Positions 35,709-44,952 of a stretch of 64,000 nt of DNA are shown piece after piece (the first letter of the stretch is position 1; each line of letters begins with the position of its first letter). The stretch covers positions 3,695,001 through 3,759,000 of the forward strand of contig NZ_AP017367.1 of NCBI RefSeq assembly GCF_001548395.1, in the 5' to 3' direction. A program made the translations under genes and the position numbers. The notes under the pieces are model-generated. The model was not told the DNA's origin, did no database searches, and worked only from the letters and a program-made list of their open reading frames with translations. This DNA comes from Leptolyngbya sp. O-77 (GTDB taxonomy: Bacteria; Cyanobacteriota; Cyanobacteriia; Elainellales; Elainellaceae).

Positions 35709-37217
35709 ATGGCTTTTGACGCTGACCTTGCGCTTCCCAGCGATCTACCCCTCGACCCAGTAGATGCGCTGCTGAATCGGTTTACTCATTTTGGCGTAGA
35801 GCTGGGTCTGGAGCGAATTACGCGGCTGCTAGCGGCTCTGGGAAATCCGCAGCGGCAAGTGCCCGTGCTGCACGTTGCGGGCAGTAACGGTAAAGGGTCG
35901 GTGTGCGCTTATTTGTCTGCGGTGCTGATGCAGGCGGGCTATCGAGTGGGACGCTATACGTCTCCGCATTTGGAACACTGGTGCGAACGGATCTGGCTCA
36001 ACGGCGAGGATATCTCGGCGAACGCGCTGCACTCGCTTCTGGAAGAGGTTGTGGCCGCGATTGATCCTAATCACCCGTCGCCTACCCAGTTTGAAGTTGT
36101 CACTGCGGCGGCATGGCTGTACTTTGCGCGACAGCAGGTCGATGTAGCAGTGATGGAAGTGGGGCTGGGCGGGCGGCTGGATGCGACCAATGTGTGCGAT
36201 CGCCCCTTGGTCAGCCTGATTACTTCCCTCAGCCGCGAACACTGGCAGCGCCTCGGCCCCACCCTGGCCGACATCACCCGCGAAAAAGCCGGAATCCTGA
36301 AAGCCCACTGTCCAGCGGCGATCGCCCCCCAGCCGCCAGAAGCCGCCGCCGTGCTGCAAGCCCGCCTGCAAGCGCTCCAGTGTCCTGCGATTTGGGTGCA
36401 GCCTGCGGTCGATCTGGGCAACGGCTGGGCCGAGTGGCAGTGGGATGGCGGATTAGGCAATGAGGTAGGCAATGAGGTAGGCAACGAGATAGGTAACGAG
36501 GTAGAAAACGCCCCACGCCCCAAAGCCGTCATCTCCTACCCGCTCCCCCTCCCCGGCGCACACCAGCTCACCAACTCCGCCGTTGCCCTAGCTGCCTTGC
36601 AGCTGCTGCGGCTCCAGGGGTGGGTCATTTCGGATGCAGACATCGTGGCAGGCATGGCCAGGGCGCAGTGGCGCGGACGGATGCAGTGGATGGACTGGCA
36701 AGGGCATCGGCTGCTGATCGACGGGGCGCACAATCCGGCTGGGGCGATCGCCCTTCGGCAGTATGTCGATCAGCAGATCGAGCAGCAAATCGAGCTGGGC
36801 GATATTGCGTCAGAACGCTGGCGCGATATTGCTCCACAACGCTGGCGCGACCGCCTCTCGCCTCCCATCACCTGGGTCATCGGCATGATCGGCACGAAGG
36901 ATCACGCGGACGTATTTCGGGCGCTGCTGCGGCCGGGCGATCGCCTCCATCTTGTGCCTGTTCCAGAGCATTCTCCCGTTGACCTGGAAACGCTGGCCGC
37001 GCTGGCCACCGAGGCACAGCCGCAACTGGCGCGATCGCAGCAGCATTCAGACGTATGGTTGGCACTGGAGGCGGCCTTCAGTGCCCCTGAAGCGTCTGTC
37101 CCGATTGCTACACAATCGGCTAATGGCGCACCCTCCGTTGTGTTGTGTGGATCGCTGTATCTAATCGGGCATTTTCTGAAGCGCTGTCGGCTGACAAGCA
37201 CCAAGAATCTTGCGTAA
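35709..37217 (+). CDS. folC: Bifunctional folylpolyglutamate/dihydrofolate synthase
   Basis: FolC adds glutamate to dihydropteroate and folates with ATP (cytoplasm). ATG 35709 gives 502 residues; TTG 35700 is nine bases upstream in the same frame. The Mur-ligase-type P-loop HVAGSNGKGSVCAYLS is followed by GRYTSPHLEHWCERI, EVGLGGRLDATNV, ITSLSREHWQRLG, REKAGILK and LIDGAHNPAG. A GNEV-type repeat (36456-36503) and two near-identical SERWRDIAPQRWRDR units are inserted compared with the usual 420-430 residues. It starts 46 bp after the ABC gene stop and is probably co-transcribed with it. Confidence 0.95.
   Translation: MAFDADLALPSDLPLDPVDALLNRFTHFGVELGLERITRLLAALGNPQRQVPVLHVAGSNGKGSVCAYLSAVLMQAGYRVGRYTSPHLEHWCERIWLNGEDISANALHSLLEEVVAAIDPNHPSPTQFEVVTAAAWLYFARQQVDVAVMEVGLGGRLDATNVCDRPLVSLITSLSREHWQRLGPTLADITREKAGILKAHCPAAIAPQPPEAAAVLQARLQALQCPAIWVQPAVDLGNGWAEWQWDGGLGNEVGNEVGNEIGNEVENAPRPKAVISYPLPLPGAHQLTNSAVALAALQLLRLQGWVISDADIVAGMARAQWRGRMQWMDWQGHRLLIDGAHNPAGAIALRQYVDQQIEQQIELGDIASERWRDIAPQRWRDRLSPPITWVIGMIGTKDHADVFRALLRPGDRLHLVPVPEHSPVDLETLAALATEAQPQLARSQQHSDVWLALEAAFSAPEASVPIATQSANGAPSVVLCGSLYLIGHFLKRCRLTSTKNLA
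36456..36503 (+). repeat. Four 12-bp in-frame repeats inside folC
   Basis: Four tandem units (GGCAATGAGGTA twice, then GGCAACGAGATA and GGTAACGAGGTA) encode GNEV-GNEV-GNEI-GNEV. They sit between the two FolC domains, where length variation is tolerated. A typical slipped-strand expansion. Confidence 0.9.
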
Positions 37218-37357
37218 TCTGGTTCATTTTGGACGCAAGTGACATAGGATGTAAGCGCATAGAGAGCAGGCGATAGACAAACTCGTTTAGAGCGTCCGCT
37301 TGGTTTATCAAAACGCCAAACAAGACCGTTTCATCTGATTCATCTGAGATTTGCGCT

Positions 37358-39451
37358 ATGAGTAGGATTAAACATCGGGGAACCTCCGCCGCGACGCTGG
37401 TGTTTCTGCTGTCGGCAGCGATCGCACCGCCCATCGCGGGGACTGTTGCCTGGAAAACAATGGGCATAGCGCCGGCCCTAGCTCAAAGCGGCACAACCGG
37501 ATTTGCGCTGCCTGCCAGCGTTCCCAGCGGCACTCGCATTAATATCAACGGTTCTCCCAGCCTCAGCGCAATTAATCAGGTACTCAAACAGCAGTTTGAA
37601 TCGCGCTATGCCGGGACGCAGGTCAATCTTTCTGCCGACGGGGCCGAGGATGCGTTGCAAGCGGTGGATGCGGGCCGGGTAGACCTAGCGGCGATCGCCC
37701 GGCCGCTGACGGATGCCGAAACAGCGCGAGGGCTAGTGGCGGTGCCTGCGGGACGGCGCAAAATTGCCTTTATCGTCGGCAGCAATAACCCATTCAACGG
37801 CAGCCTCAGTGATGAAGCCGTCTCCCAAATTTACTGGGGCGATGTGACGGATTGGTCTGCCTTTGGCGGTGCGCCAGGAGCCATTCGCCCCATCGACCGC
37901 CCCGAAGGCAATGACCTGCGGCAGGCGATCGCCACCTATGACAAATATCGCAGTCGTCCTTTTGGTAGTGGCGGCAACGTGGTGCGGCTGAATCAAGACA
38001 CCACCGATGAACTGGTGCGGCAGTTGGGCAACGATGGCATTGGCTATGCGATCGCCGATGAAGTGCTGGGCCGCTCAGACGTTCGCGCTGTACCGATGGA
38101 CGACGTGCTGCCATCCGACCCCCGCTATCCCTTCTCGCTGCCGGTGTTTTATGTCTATAAAGGGCCCCAGCCCAACGAGGCGGCCCAGGCGTTCCTAGGC
38201 TTCGCGACCGATGCCAATGTGCAGGCTGCGGTCAGCCCTGGTGCCAGCGGCGCACCTGTTGCCCCGCCCCCGGTCGCCGTCGCGCCGGCCTCGCCCGTCG
38301 CGCCGGATGCCTCGCCCGTCGCGCCGGATGCCTCGCCCGTCGCGCCGGATGCCTCGCCTGCGGAGCCTGCCGCAACGCCCGCACCGGGCGAACCCGTGCC
38401 AGGAGAAACGCCTGCGGGAGCCGTTTCCCCTGCGCCAGAGTCTCCCGTTGAGACTGCCGATGAGCCTGCGGAAGGCGGCAGTTTCCCCTGGTTCCTGCTG
38501 CTGGCTGTGCCAGTGCTGGGTGGGCTACTATGGTGGCTATTCCGCAAGCCCGAAGACGAAGCCTTGCTGGATTTACCAGGCACTAGTCGGCTGGTGTTGA
38601 CTCCCCGTTCTTGCCGCGATGTCTATGCCTATTGGGAACTGTCGGAGGCGGATCGAGCCTTGCTGACGGAGCAAGGCGGGCGCAATCTCCAGTTGCGGCT
38701 GTATGACGTGACGGGAAAGGACGCAAGCCGCGCCGATGAGCGCAATATGCAGCAGTTTGACTGCGATGAAAATACGCAGGATTTCCACATCCCCGTTGCC
38801 GAAGCAGCCGGAGATTACGTTGCAGAAATTGGCTATCTTTCGGAGCGAGAAGAGTGGCTGCCGCTGGCGCGTTCGGCGGCGGTGCATGTGCCTGCCTGCG
38901 TGCCGGGTGAAACCGAGGGCGGTTGGGCAGAGTCGGGCACTGAGTCGGGTACTGAGTCGGGGATTGCGACGGGTACAGTGCCTCCCGTTGGCGTGCCAGC
39001 CCCGACTGCGCCGCCGATTGGGGCGATCGCCCCCAGCCGCATCATCCTGGTGCCCCGCGATGAGAGCGATGCCTACGTGTATTGGGAAGTGTCGGAACAG
39101 CGGAAGGCAGCGGCGCGGCAAAACGGCGGCGAGGTGATGGCGCTGCATCTCTACGACGTGACTGAGCGCGAAACGGGCGGTGTGTTGCGCCCTGTGCGCC
39201 AGTTCCAGTGCAACGAGGCCATACCCGATTGCCACATCCCAATTCCGCAGCCCCACCGAGATTATCTGGTGGAACTGGGTTACGTGACGCGCGATCGCCG
39301 CTGGATCAAGCTAGCCCAGTCTGAACCTGTCCGAGTTCCCCCAGCGTCGGACGTAGTCACGGCGGAACAGGTGCTTGCGGCGGAACCTGACCCGCTCAGC
39401 AACTTAAACCTGAGCGACCTGGATCTAGACGACCTGGATCTAGATCTGTAG
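37358..39451 (+). CDS. PBP-like domain fused to membrane helix and two DUF4912 domains
   Basis: A 697-residue protein. A signal or anchor segment ends PALAQS near 44. A PstS-like periplasmic binding domain (about 50-290) contains INGSPSLSAINQVLKQQFES, IFVGSNNPF-like strands, QIYWGDVTDW and RPEGNDLRQAI. A Pro/Ala linker carries the tandem SPVAPDA unit, and one membrane helix follows (FPWFLLLAVPVLGGLLWWLF, near 380). Two DUF4912 copies come next (SRLVLTPRSCRDVYAYWELS and SRIILVPRDESDAYVYWEVS), then an acidic Leu/Asp tail (LNLSDLDLDDLDLDL). The order suggests outside ligand binding coupled to an inside Pro/Arg-type module. Function unknown. Confidence 0.88.
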   Translation: MSRIKHRGTSAATLVFLLSAAIAPPIAGTVAWKTMGIAPALAQSGTTGFALPASVPSGTRININGSPSLSAINQVLKQQFESRYAGTQVNLSADGAEDALQAVDAGRVDLAAIARPLTDAETARGLVAVPAGRRKIAFIVGSNNPFNGSLSDEAVSQIYWGDVTDWSAFGGAPGAIRPIDRPEGNDLRQAIATYDKYRSRPFGSGGNVVRLNQDTTDELVRQLGNDGIGYAIADEVLGRSDVRAVPMDDVLPSDPRYPFSLPVFYVYKGPQPNEAAQAFLGFATDANVQAAVSPGASGAPVAPPPVAVAPASPVAPDASPVAPDASPVAPDASPAEPAATPAPGEPVPGETPAGAVSPAPESPVETADEPAEGGSFPWFLLLAVPVLGGLLWWLFRKPEDEALLDLPGTSRLVLTPRSCRDVYAYWELSEADRALLTEQGGRNLQLRLYDVTGKDASRADERNMQQFDCDENTQDFHIPVAEAAGDYVAEIGYLSEREEWLPLARSAAVHVPACVPGETEGGWAESGTESGTESGIATGTVPPVGVPAPTAPPIGAIAPSRIILVPRDESDAYVYWEVSEQRKAAARQNGGEVMALHLYDVTERETGGVLRPVRQFQCNEAIPDCHIPIPQPHRDYLVELGYVTRDRRWIKLAQSEPVRVPPASDVVTAEQVLAAEPDPLSNLNLSDLDLDDLDLDL

Positions 39452-39539
39452 GACGACGCTAGCCACAGCGTGGTATCCTTAAAACTTTGAAGAAGCTGCC
39501 CGGACGAGAACCCACGGCGATTGTAGTTTCACAGTATAA

Positions 39540-39880
39540 TCGCCGATATGGGCGAAGTTTTATTGACCTTGCCCGGTGAAGTTTTCAACTCACAAGTCCT
39601 CTACCTTAGAAAGCATCGAAGACGCGGCCTGAGTAGACGGATGCCCATAGGTCAAAGCTGGGAGTCCTGCGCGTGTTGCAACGCAAGGCGCATGGGTTCT
39701 AGCGCGGCTCGAAGGTGTCCAACTGCTGAGAGCAGCACGTCGGAAAAGCATTCTAAGGCTACTTTCACGAGGTAATCCTCACGACCCAACCATGAAACAA
39801 AAGCCGTGTGCGGTGCGGGGCATTTTGTCCTAGAGCCAAGCCACGCGGCGACACGCACACAATCAAGTCCCACGCCAGGG
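39540..39880 (+). ncRNA. Candidate structured RNA or decayed group II intron remnant
   Basis: A 340-bp spacer segment without a protein-like ORF, unlike typical spacers here. Phrases such as GGTCAAAGCTGGGAGTCC, GTGTCCAACTGCTGAGAGCA, CACGAGGTAATCCTCACGAC and ATGAAACAAAAGCCGTGTGC with GGTG resemble, from memory, bacterial group II intron domains. The last would be the 5' half of domain V. The expected 3' half of domain V is not seen and no maturase ORF is present, so at best it is a remnant. Later GTGTGC and GCACAC segments could also pair. Low confidence. Confidence 0.3.
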
Positions 39881-39894
39881 GAAGGAGACTCGAA

Positions 39895-40467
39895 ATGACC
39901 CTAGATCAACAGCGGGCGATCGCCAGCAAGCCACTTGCAGCGGCAATCGTTTCTGCCAACCCAACCTGTTTGTACCCCTGGGATACGGGACACGCCGTTG
40001 CCGAAGTGCAGGAATTGCTTTGCGCTCATGGCTATCGGGTCAAGGTGGATGGAGATTTTGGCTGGCTGACGGAAGAAGCAGTTCGCGCCTTCCAGCGGCG
40101 GCAAAATCTGCGGGTAGACGGGATTGTTGATCCCACCACCCTCGCCACCCTCAAGGCCACCCTCCAGCCCGGCTGTCGCACCCTGCGTCCTGGTCATTCT
40201 GGAGCCGATGTCTACGTATTGCAGAAAGTCCTGAATCGATTGGGCAACGCCTTGACCGTGGATGGCGTGTTTGGCGAAAAAACGGCTGAGGCGGCGATCG
40301 CCTTTCAAGCCCAAAACAGCCTCACCCCCAACGGCACTGTCTGTCCCCGCACCTGGACGGCGCTCCACAAAGCGCTCAATCCTGACCCCCAAACGGCTCA
40401 ACCTGAGCAACCCAGGGTGAAAATGCATCGTCTGCGCCGTCTGGTGCCCGCTTTTGGGCGAGTTTAG
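39895..40467 (+). CDS. Protein with two peptidoglycan-binding domains
   Basis: ATG 39895 has GAAGGAG nine bases upstream. The 190-residue product has two PG_binding_1 domains: residues about 25-85 (AVAEVQELLCAHGYRVKVDG, FGWLTEEAVRAFQRRQNLRV) and about 95-160 (ADVYVLQKVLNRLGNALTVD, GVFGEKTAEAAIAFQAQN). No signal peptide or catalytic domain is seen, so export is unclear. The open frame upstream overlaps the candidate RNA and is not PG-binding-like. A rho-independent terminator follows. Confidence 0.9.
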   Translation: MTLDQQRAIASKPLAAAIVSANPTCLYPWDTGHAVAEVQELLCAHGYRVKVDGDFGWLTEEAVRAFQRRQNLRVDGIVDPTTLATLKATLQPGCRTLRPGHSGADVYVLQKVLNRLGNALTVDGVFGEKTAEAAIAFQAQNSLTPNGTVCPRTWTALHKALNPDPQTAQPEQPRVKMHRLRRLVPAFGRV

Positions 40468-40525
40468 CCGGTCGTCGCCATTGTCGAGTTGAGAGGTTTA
40501 ATTATTTTGGATAGCCATAGTTGAG

Positions 40526-40555
40526 TGGGGCGCTTAATCAAGTGCCCCATTCTTG
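40526..40555 (+). terminator. Rho-independent terminator after the peptidoglycan-binding gene
   Basis: Stem TGGGGCGCTT (40526-40535) pairs with AAGTGCCCCA (40540-40549; one G-U) around loop AATC and is followed by TTCTTGTTTT. It sits 59 bp after the stop codon. Confidence 0.85.
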
Positions 40556-40598
40556 TTTTAGAGTGACTTTTGTAGCGTGTTTTGTAGCGATTTTGTGT

Positions 40599-40656
40599 AG
40601 CAACACTGAATTTTAGCGATACAGATTAGCAACACTGAATTTTAGCGATACAGATT
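40599..40656. repeat. Perfect 29-bp tandem duplication
   Basis: Two exact copies of a 29-mer beginning AGCAACACTGAATTTTAGCG and ending ATACAGATT (40599-40627, 40628-40656). A partial third copy (AGCGATACGG) follows. It lies between convergent genes. Confidence 0.92.
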
Positions 40657-40772
40657 AGCGATACGGGTCTTGCTGCGAAACAAAACACGGTTACGCACAA
40701 AACATGGTTACACAAAATATTACACAAGATAATTGCTAACCCGCAGCGCCCCCCCGGTTGGCATCGCCCCCA

Positions 40773-42635
40773 TCAAACTGCATTCCCGGGCATCGCCACC
40801 AGAAAATCATTGCGGGGACTGAAGCCTGCCTTTTGGTCATTCAAGGTCAGATACGCTGTACCTCGATAGATAAAGAACGTCGCCTCCAGCGCCCTCAGCG
40901 CTTGATTGCCTCGCTGCTTCTGGTTTTTGTCGGCAAAGGCGAGCCGGGTGGCATCCAGCAGCGTTCTGGCGCGAATTCTGCCTGCGTTGAAGAGCTTCCT
41001 GGGCAGATCGGGAGTGGCAAGATTATTGTCAAAATCAAACTGAATGACATCGGTCTGCCCAAAGTTCAAAATGCGATCGGGTCTGCGAACTGGAGAGGTT
41101 TGCAGGGCTGCTCTGAGCGTTGCGCCTGCAAATACATGCACATCGGCCCCAGGCCCGCCGTCGTAGGTATCTTGCCCCAGCCCGCCAACCAGCGTATCGT
41201 CGCCGTCGCCGCCCATCAGCAGGTCGTTGCCTGCCAATCCCCAAATTCGGTTATTCGCGGCGTTGCCTGTCAGGGTATCGTCGTTTTCTGTGCCGATAAA
41301 TTCGATTTGCAGGGGTGTGCCGCCTGTGCCGCCACCCGTTCCACCACCCGTTCCACCACCCGTTCCACCACCCGTTCCACCACCTGTACCACCACCTGTA
41401 CCACCACCTGTACCACCACCTGCGCCGCCTGTTCCACCACCTGTACCGCCGCCCGTACCGCCGCCCGTACCGCCACCTGTGCCACCCGCTTGAATCGTGA
41501 TAGTCGCGGTTTCAAAGGCTGCGCTGAAGGGAGTAGAGCCGCCGTTTGTACTGGTATTCGTGCGATCGCCATTCGACTTGCCATCTGTCGTGTCCCACGC
41601 CCGAAAGGTGAAATTTGACGTGCCGCTAAACCCTGCGTTCGGCTGAAACCGCACCCGCGTCTGGGTTTGCAGCGCCAGTTGATAGAAATTTACCAAGGCC
41701 CGCGCGGAAGTCGTATTGTCGCCCAGGAAAATGACATTGGGTTCTTCGTAGGGATCGATCGGTTCCGTACCGCCCGGTGGTGTAACTCCTTCAAACGCCG
41801 TATAGTTTCGCAGTGGCCCAGACAGAATTTGATTCCCGTCGGCAAACAGCGTGTAGTTATTGCCCAGAATTGTCAGTCGGTAGTCGGCAACCTGATTGGT
41901 GTTAAAACTGACGGACTCTGCCGCTACAAACAGGTTGTTCGGCTCTCCGCCGGGATTGGGCGTGATACCGTCACCCTGGGCAAAGATCTTACCTGTTGAG
42001 CTATTAATCTGCTGAAAGCCCAGTTCAATCGCCTTGGTGTTGGTCTGGGTTGTCACGAGGATGCTGAAGCCGGCCCGGTTTTCGTTGCTGCGAGCCTCCG
42101 AGACTAAGTTAATGCTAAAGGCAACCGTAAAACCCTTCTCAGCATCTAGTGTTGGAAAACCGGGGTTGACCAGATTGCCGCTGGTGTTTTTGTTGCCGTA
42201 TCCGGCATAGGTCAAGTTTCGGATGCCTCCAGGAAGCGCAGAGTCACCTAGCGTATTCAGATTCACGCCTTCAGCGATCAGTGATTCGGTGATTGTCCCC
42301 AAATTGCCAAAGGCCAGCCAGGGCTGGTCGGTGGGTTTGGTGCCCAATAGTCCGCTGTAGAGAGTGTAGGCTCCCAGAATGAGGGAAGAACTCTCGGAGA
42401 CAGAGCCGAAATCAAGCCAGGTGGTGCCGCCGTCGAGGGAATATTGCCAGGTGCCGTTGGTATTGTCTGCGCCCGTGATGGCGATGCCCGTGGGGTCGCC
42501 GTTGGTATCGGTGATTTGGCTGCCGACGAGCTCCGACAGGCTGATGCCGAGGTTGGCGGCTGGGGAAATATCAGAGGCGATCGCTCCCAAGGTGAGCGTT
42601 CCTGACGCAGCCAGCACAGGTGCAAGATTTGCCAT
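40773..42635 (-). CDS. RTX-like calcium-binding secreted protein with Gly-Thr repeat linker
   Basis: A 620-residue protein. Residues 20-150 hold a cadherin-like module (SLSELVGSQITDTNGDPTGI, TWQYSLDGGTTWLDFG). About 95-390 form a lectin/LamG-like beta region. A (GGGT)n/GGTGG linker near 382-435 follows, then RTX calcium nonapeptides (WGLAGNDLLMGGDGDDTLVG, GQDTYDGGPGADVHVF) and a C-terminal domain ending RNDFLVAMPGNAV. There is no N-terminal signal, consistent with type I secretion from a C-terminal signal. Likely an extracellular or S-layer-associated adhesin. No enzyme motif. Confidence 0.87.
   Translation of the reverse strand: MANLAPVLAASGTLTLGAIASDISPAANLGISLSELVGSQITDTNGDPTGIAITGADNTNGTWQYSLDGGTTWLDFGSVSESSSLILGAYTLYSGLLGTKPTDQPWLAFGNLGTITESLIAEGVNLNTLGDSALPGGIRNLTYAGYGNKNTSGNLVNPGFPTLDAEKGFTVAFSINLVSEARSNENRAGFSILVTTQTNTKAIELGFQQINSSTGKIFAQGDGITPNPGGEPNNLFVAAESVSFNTNQVADYRLTILGNNYTLFADGNQILSGPLRNYTAFEGVTPPGGTEPIDPYEEPNVIFLGDNTTSARALVNFYQLALQTQTRVRFQPNAGFSGTSNFTFRAWDTTDGKSNGDRTNTSTNGGSTPFSAAFETATITIQAGGTGGGTGGGTGGGTGGGTGGAGGGTGGGTGGGTGGGTGGGTGGGTGGGTGGGTGGTPLQIEFIGTENDDTLTGNAANNRIWGLAGNDLLMGGDGDDTLVGGLGQDTYDGGPGADVHVFAGATLRAALQTSPVRRPDRILNFGQTDVIQFDFDNNLATPDLPRKLFNAGRIRARTLLDATRLAFADKNQKQRGNQALRALEATFFIYRGTAYLTLNDQKAGFSPRNDFLVAMPGNAV
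41328..41491. repeat. 12-bp minisatellite inside the RTX-like gene
   Basis: About 13 near-identical units (plus-strand CCACCACCCGTT or CCACCACCTGTA) with a few 9-bp or altered units. They encode the GGGT repeats of the linker on the minus strand. Sequence blocks of one variant cluster together, as expected from recent slippage. Confidence 0.92.
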
Positions 42636-42826
42636 AAAACCTTCCTATTTCCCCTAGTTTCCGAAGCCAACGAAAATTCTCTCGCAGCGATTCCAGATTG
42701 GCACAGTCAATTTGAGGTTTTCATGAAGTGCGGCTAACGCTACGTAATCTTTGGGAGAAGGTTCCGTATAAACAATTCAGCAGAGGATTTATTTACAATT
42801 TCGTGGAAAGGCTCACTGCTAATTCC

Positions 42827-44952
42827 TCAGTTCCCTGGCCGCACTGGCTCATCAGACTGGCGCGGCGTGGGGCGATCGGGGTTGGCGGGGGTCGTGATCA
42901 CGCGATCGACCGCCAGATTAAGCCGATAGCGCAACCCATCTCGACCTCTAGGCACCACGACAAATTCGTAAATAGCCGCTCTGGGGCAAGGTTCCCGCCC
43001 CAGCGGGTCGTCTCAGAATCTTCCAGCATCGGCGGCACCTGGGCGCTGGGGCTAGGCGGGTATATGGAAAGCAGCGCTGCGCCAGAATTGGTTTCCAGGT
43101 CAAACCGGGCGGGTTGGTCGGCTTGCAGGTTGGCAATGTAGACCCCTGCCTTCCCCAGGTTCAGGTTGCCGGTTGCCGATTCGCTCAGCGCTCCGGGTGC
43201 AAACTCGATGCGGCTGAGGGTTTTGCCTGCCTGCATCGCCGCCACTTGGTCGGCCGCCATCCCCTGCCACACCTGGCCGATGGGGGCGTTGATAAAATCC
43301 TGCCCGCGCAGGTCGGGGAAGCGGTTGAAAAATTGCGCGTCGGTTATGTCATTCAGGGCGCGGCTGCTGACGTAGAGCTTGTTCACGGCCTCTCGCCAAG
43401 CCGTGCGATCGCTCGCCGAATATTTCCCCAGTTTGCGCCGAGCCGTGCTGCTGAGTTCCTGCTCAAAGATGTCCAGCCATTCAGCGGCGATCGCATCCCA
43501 TTTTTCGCGCCATTCCGCATCTTCCTCGCCCTTGCTGAGGCTGCGGCCACCCAGTTCGGGATAGCGCTGGTGAAAGGTGGTGTCCGTAATCCGCACCAAA
43601 AAGCCAGAGTCTACGCCCAAATCTTGCCGTCGTTGGGTGAGGGCTGCTTTGCGCTGGCGCTCCTCTGCCGAAAATTCTGGCTCTGGCGATGGGCTGACGG
43701 TTTCCACCACGTCGGGCGGCGACTCGCTCCCCGGCAGCAGCGATAGCCACACGTCGCGCGTGCCCCACACCGCAGCAGACACCCCAGCGGCGATCGCCAC
43801 CGTCGCCAAAATCGGCCCAATGCCAATGCCGCCCGAGGGAGCCTTCGTCGCAGGCAGACGGGGCGCGGGCGCAGGCGCAGGCACAGCCGCCGTGGGTACT
43901 GGGTTCGGCGGCGGCGAAGCCGGAGGCTGGGGCGAAACAGCGTAGGTCGGCTGGGTCGAGGGCGGGGCAGGGGGCGTGTAGGCGGCGGGTGGCAGCGTTC
44001 CCGGTGTGGGCGCAAGGCTGGGATTCGTGCCGGGAAGTCCTTGCAGCGCTTGCAGCACCTCGGCTGCGGTCTGGAAGCGATCGCGCGGCGAGTCCGCCAG
44101 CATTTTCATCAGGGTACGGCTAAGCGTCGGACTCAGCTTTACCCATTGCCGCCAGTTGCCCGCCGACAGATCGCCCAACTCCCCTGGCTCCTTGCCTGTC
44201 AACAGCACCAGCACCGTCACCGCCAGCGCGTACAAATCGCTGTGGGCATAGACCTGACCGTGATCCATCTGCTCATCGGGCGCGTAGCCCACCTTCCCGA
44301 CGCGGGTCGGCGTAGGGGCGCTGGGGGTATATTGCGAGGCGACGGACGCAGCGACCTGCTTTACGCCACCAAAGTCGATCAGCACAGGCAGTTGATCGGC
44401 GGTTCTCAAAATCAGGTTATCTGGCGAAATATCGCGATGCACCACGCCCAGCCCGTGGATGTAGTGCAGCACGGGCAGCAGGTCGCGCATCAGTTGCGTC
44501 ACTTCGGCTTCGGAAAAGGTTTGCCCCTGGAGGCGGCGCTGATCCAGCAGTTGGCGATAGGTCGGCCCGTCCACATAGTCCTGCACCAAAAACAGGCTGG
44601 GCTTGCCGTTAAACTGGGCGCGGCAAAGTTCTCGAAAGCGCGGAATCTGGGGATGTTGGAGCTGATACAGCACGCCTGCTTCTCGCTGAAACAGTTCCTC
44701 TGCCTTTTGCAGGGCGTAGCTGCTTTGCACCTGGGGCGCAAACTCCTTCAGCACGCAGGATTCCCGAAAGCGGTTCTGGTCTTCGGCGAGATAGGTCCGC
44801 CCGAAGCCGCCGTGCCCCAGCTCGCGCACAATTTTATAGCGATCGCCCAATAATTCCTGCCCGCCCGCCGCCGCTGATAGCGCCTCTCCACACCAGTTGC
44901 AAAAGCGACTGCCGGGGGTGTTGGCGTGGCCTTGGCTGCAATAGAGCGACAT
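42827..44952 (-). pseudogene. Zinc-ribbon Ser/Thr protein kinase with membrane anchor, frameshifted at the 3' end
   Basis: MSLYCSQGHANTPGSRFCNWCG is a zinc ribbon (C5, H9 or C5, C18, C21). The Hanks kinase domain covers about 35-300 with GHGGFGRTYLAED, VLKEFAP, VVHRDISPDNLILR and LIDFGGVK. A Pro-rich linker, one membrane helix (IGPILATVAIAAGVSAAVWG) and an extracellular part follow. The raw frame stops at 42898 with a garbled tail. Removing one C near 42993 and one T near 42978 restores LPQSGYYEFVVVPRGRDGLR and extends the gene to TGA 42827-42829, giving 707 residues. Same paired +1 pattern as elsewhere; probably an intact sensor kinase. Confidence 0.9.

Noticed and set aside
36456..36503. 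CRISPR-like array
   Set aside because: Units are 12 bp with no spacers and translate in frame within folC.
41328..41491. CRISPR or collagen-like array
   Set aside because: No spacers; it is a coding minisatellite giving GGGT, and lacks Gly-x-y triplets.
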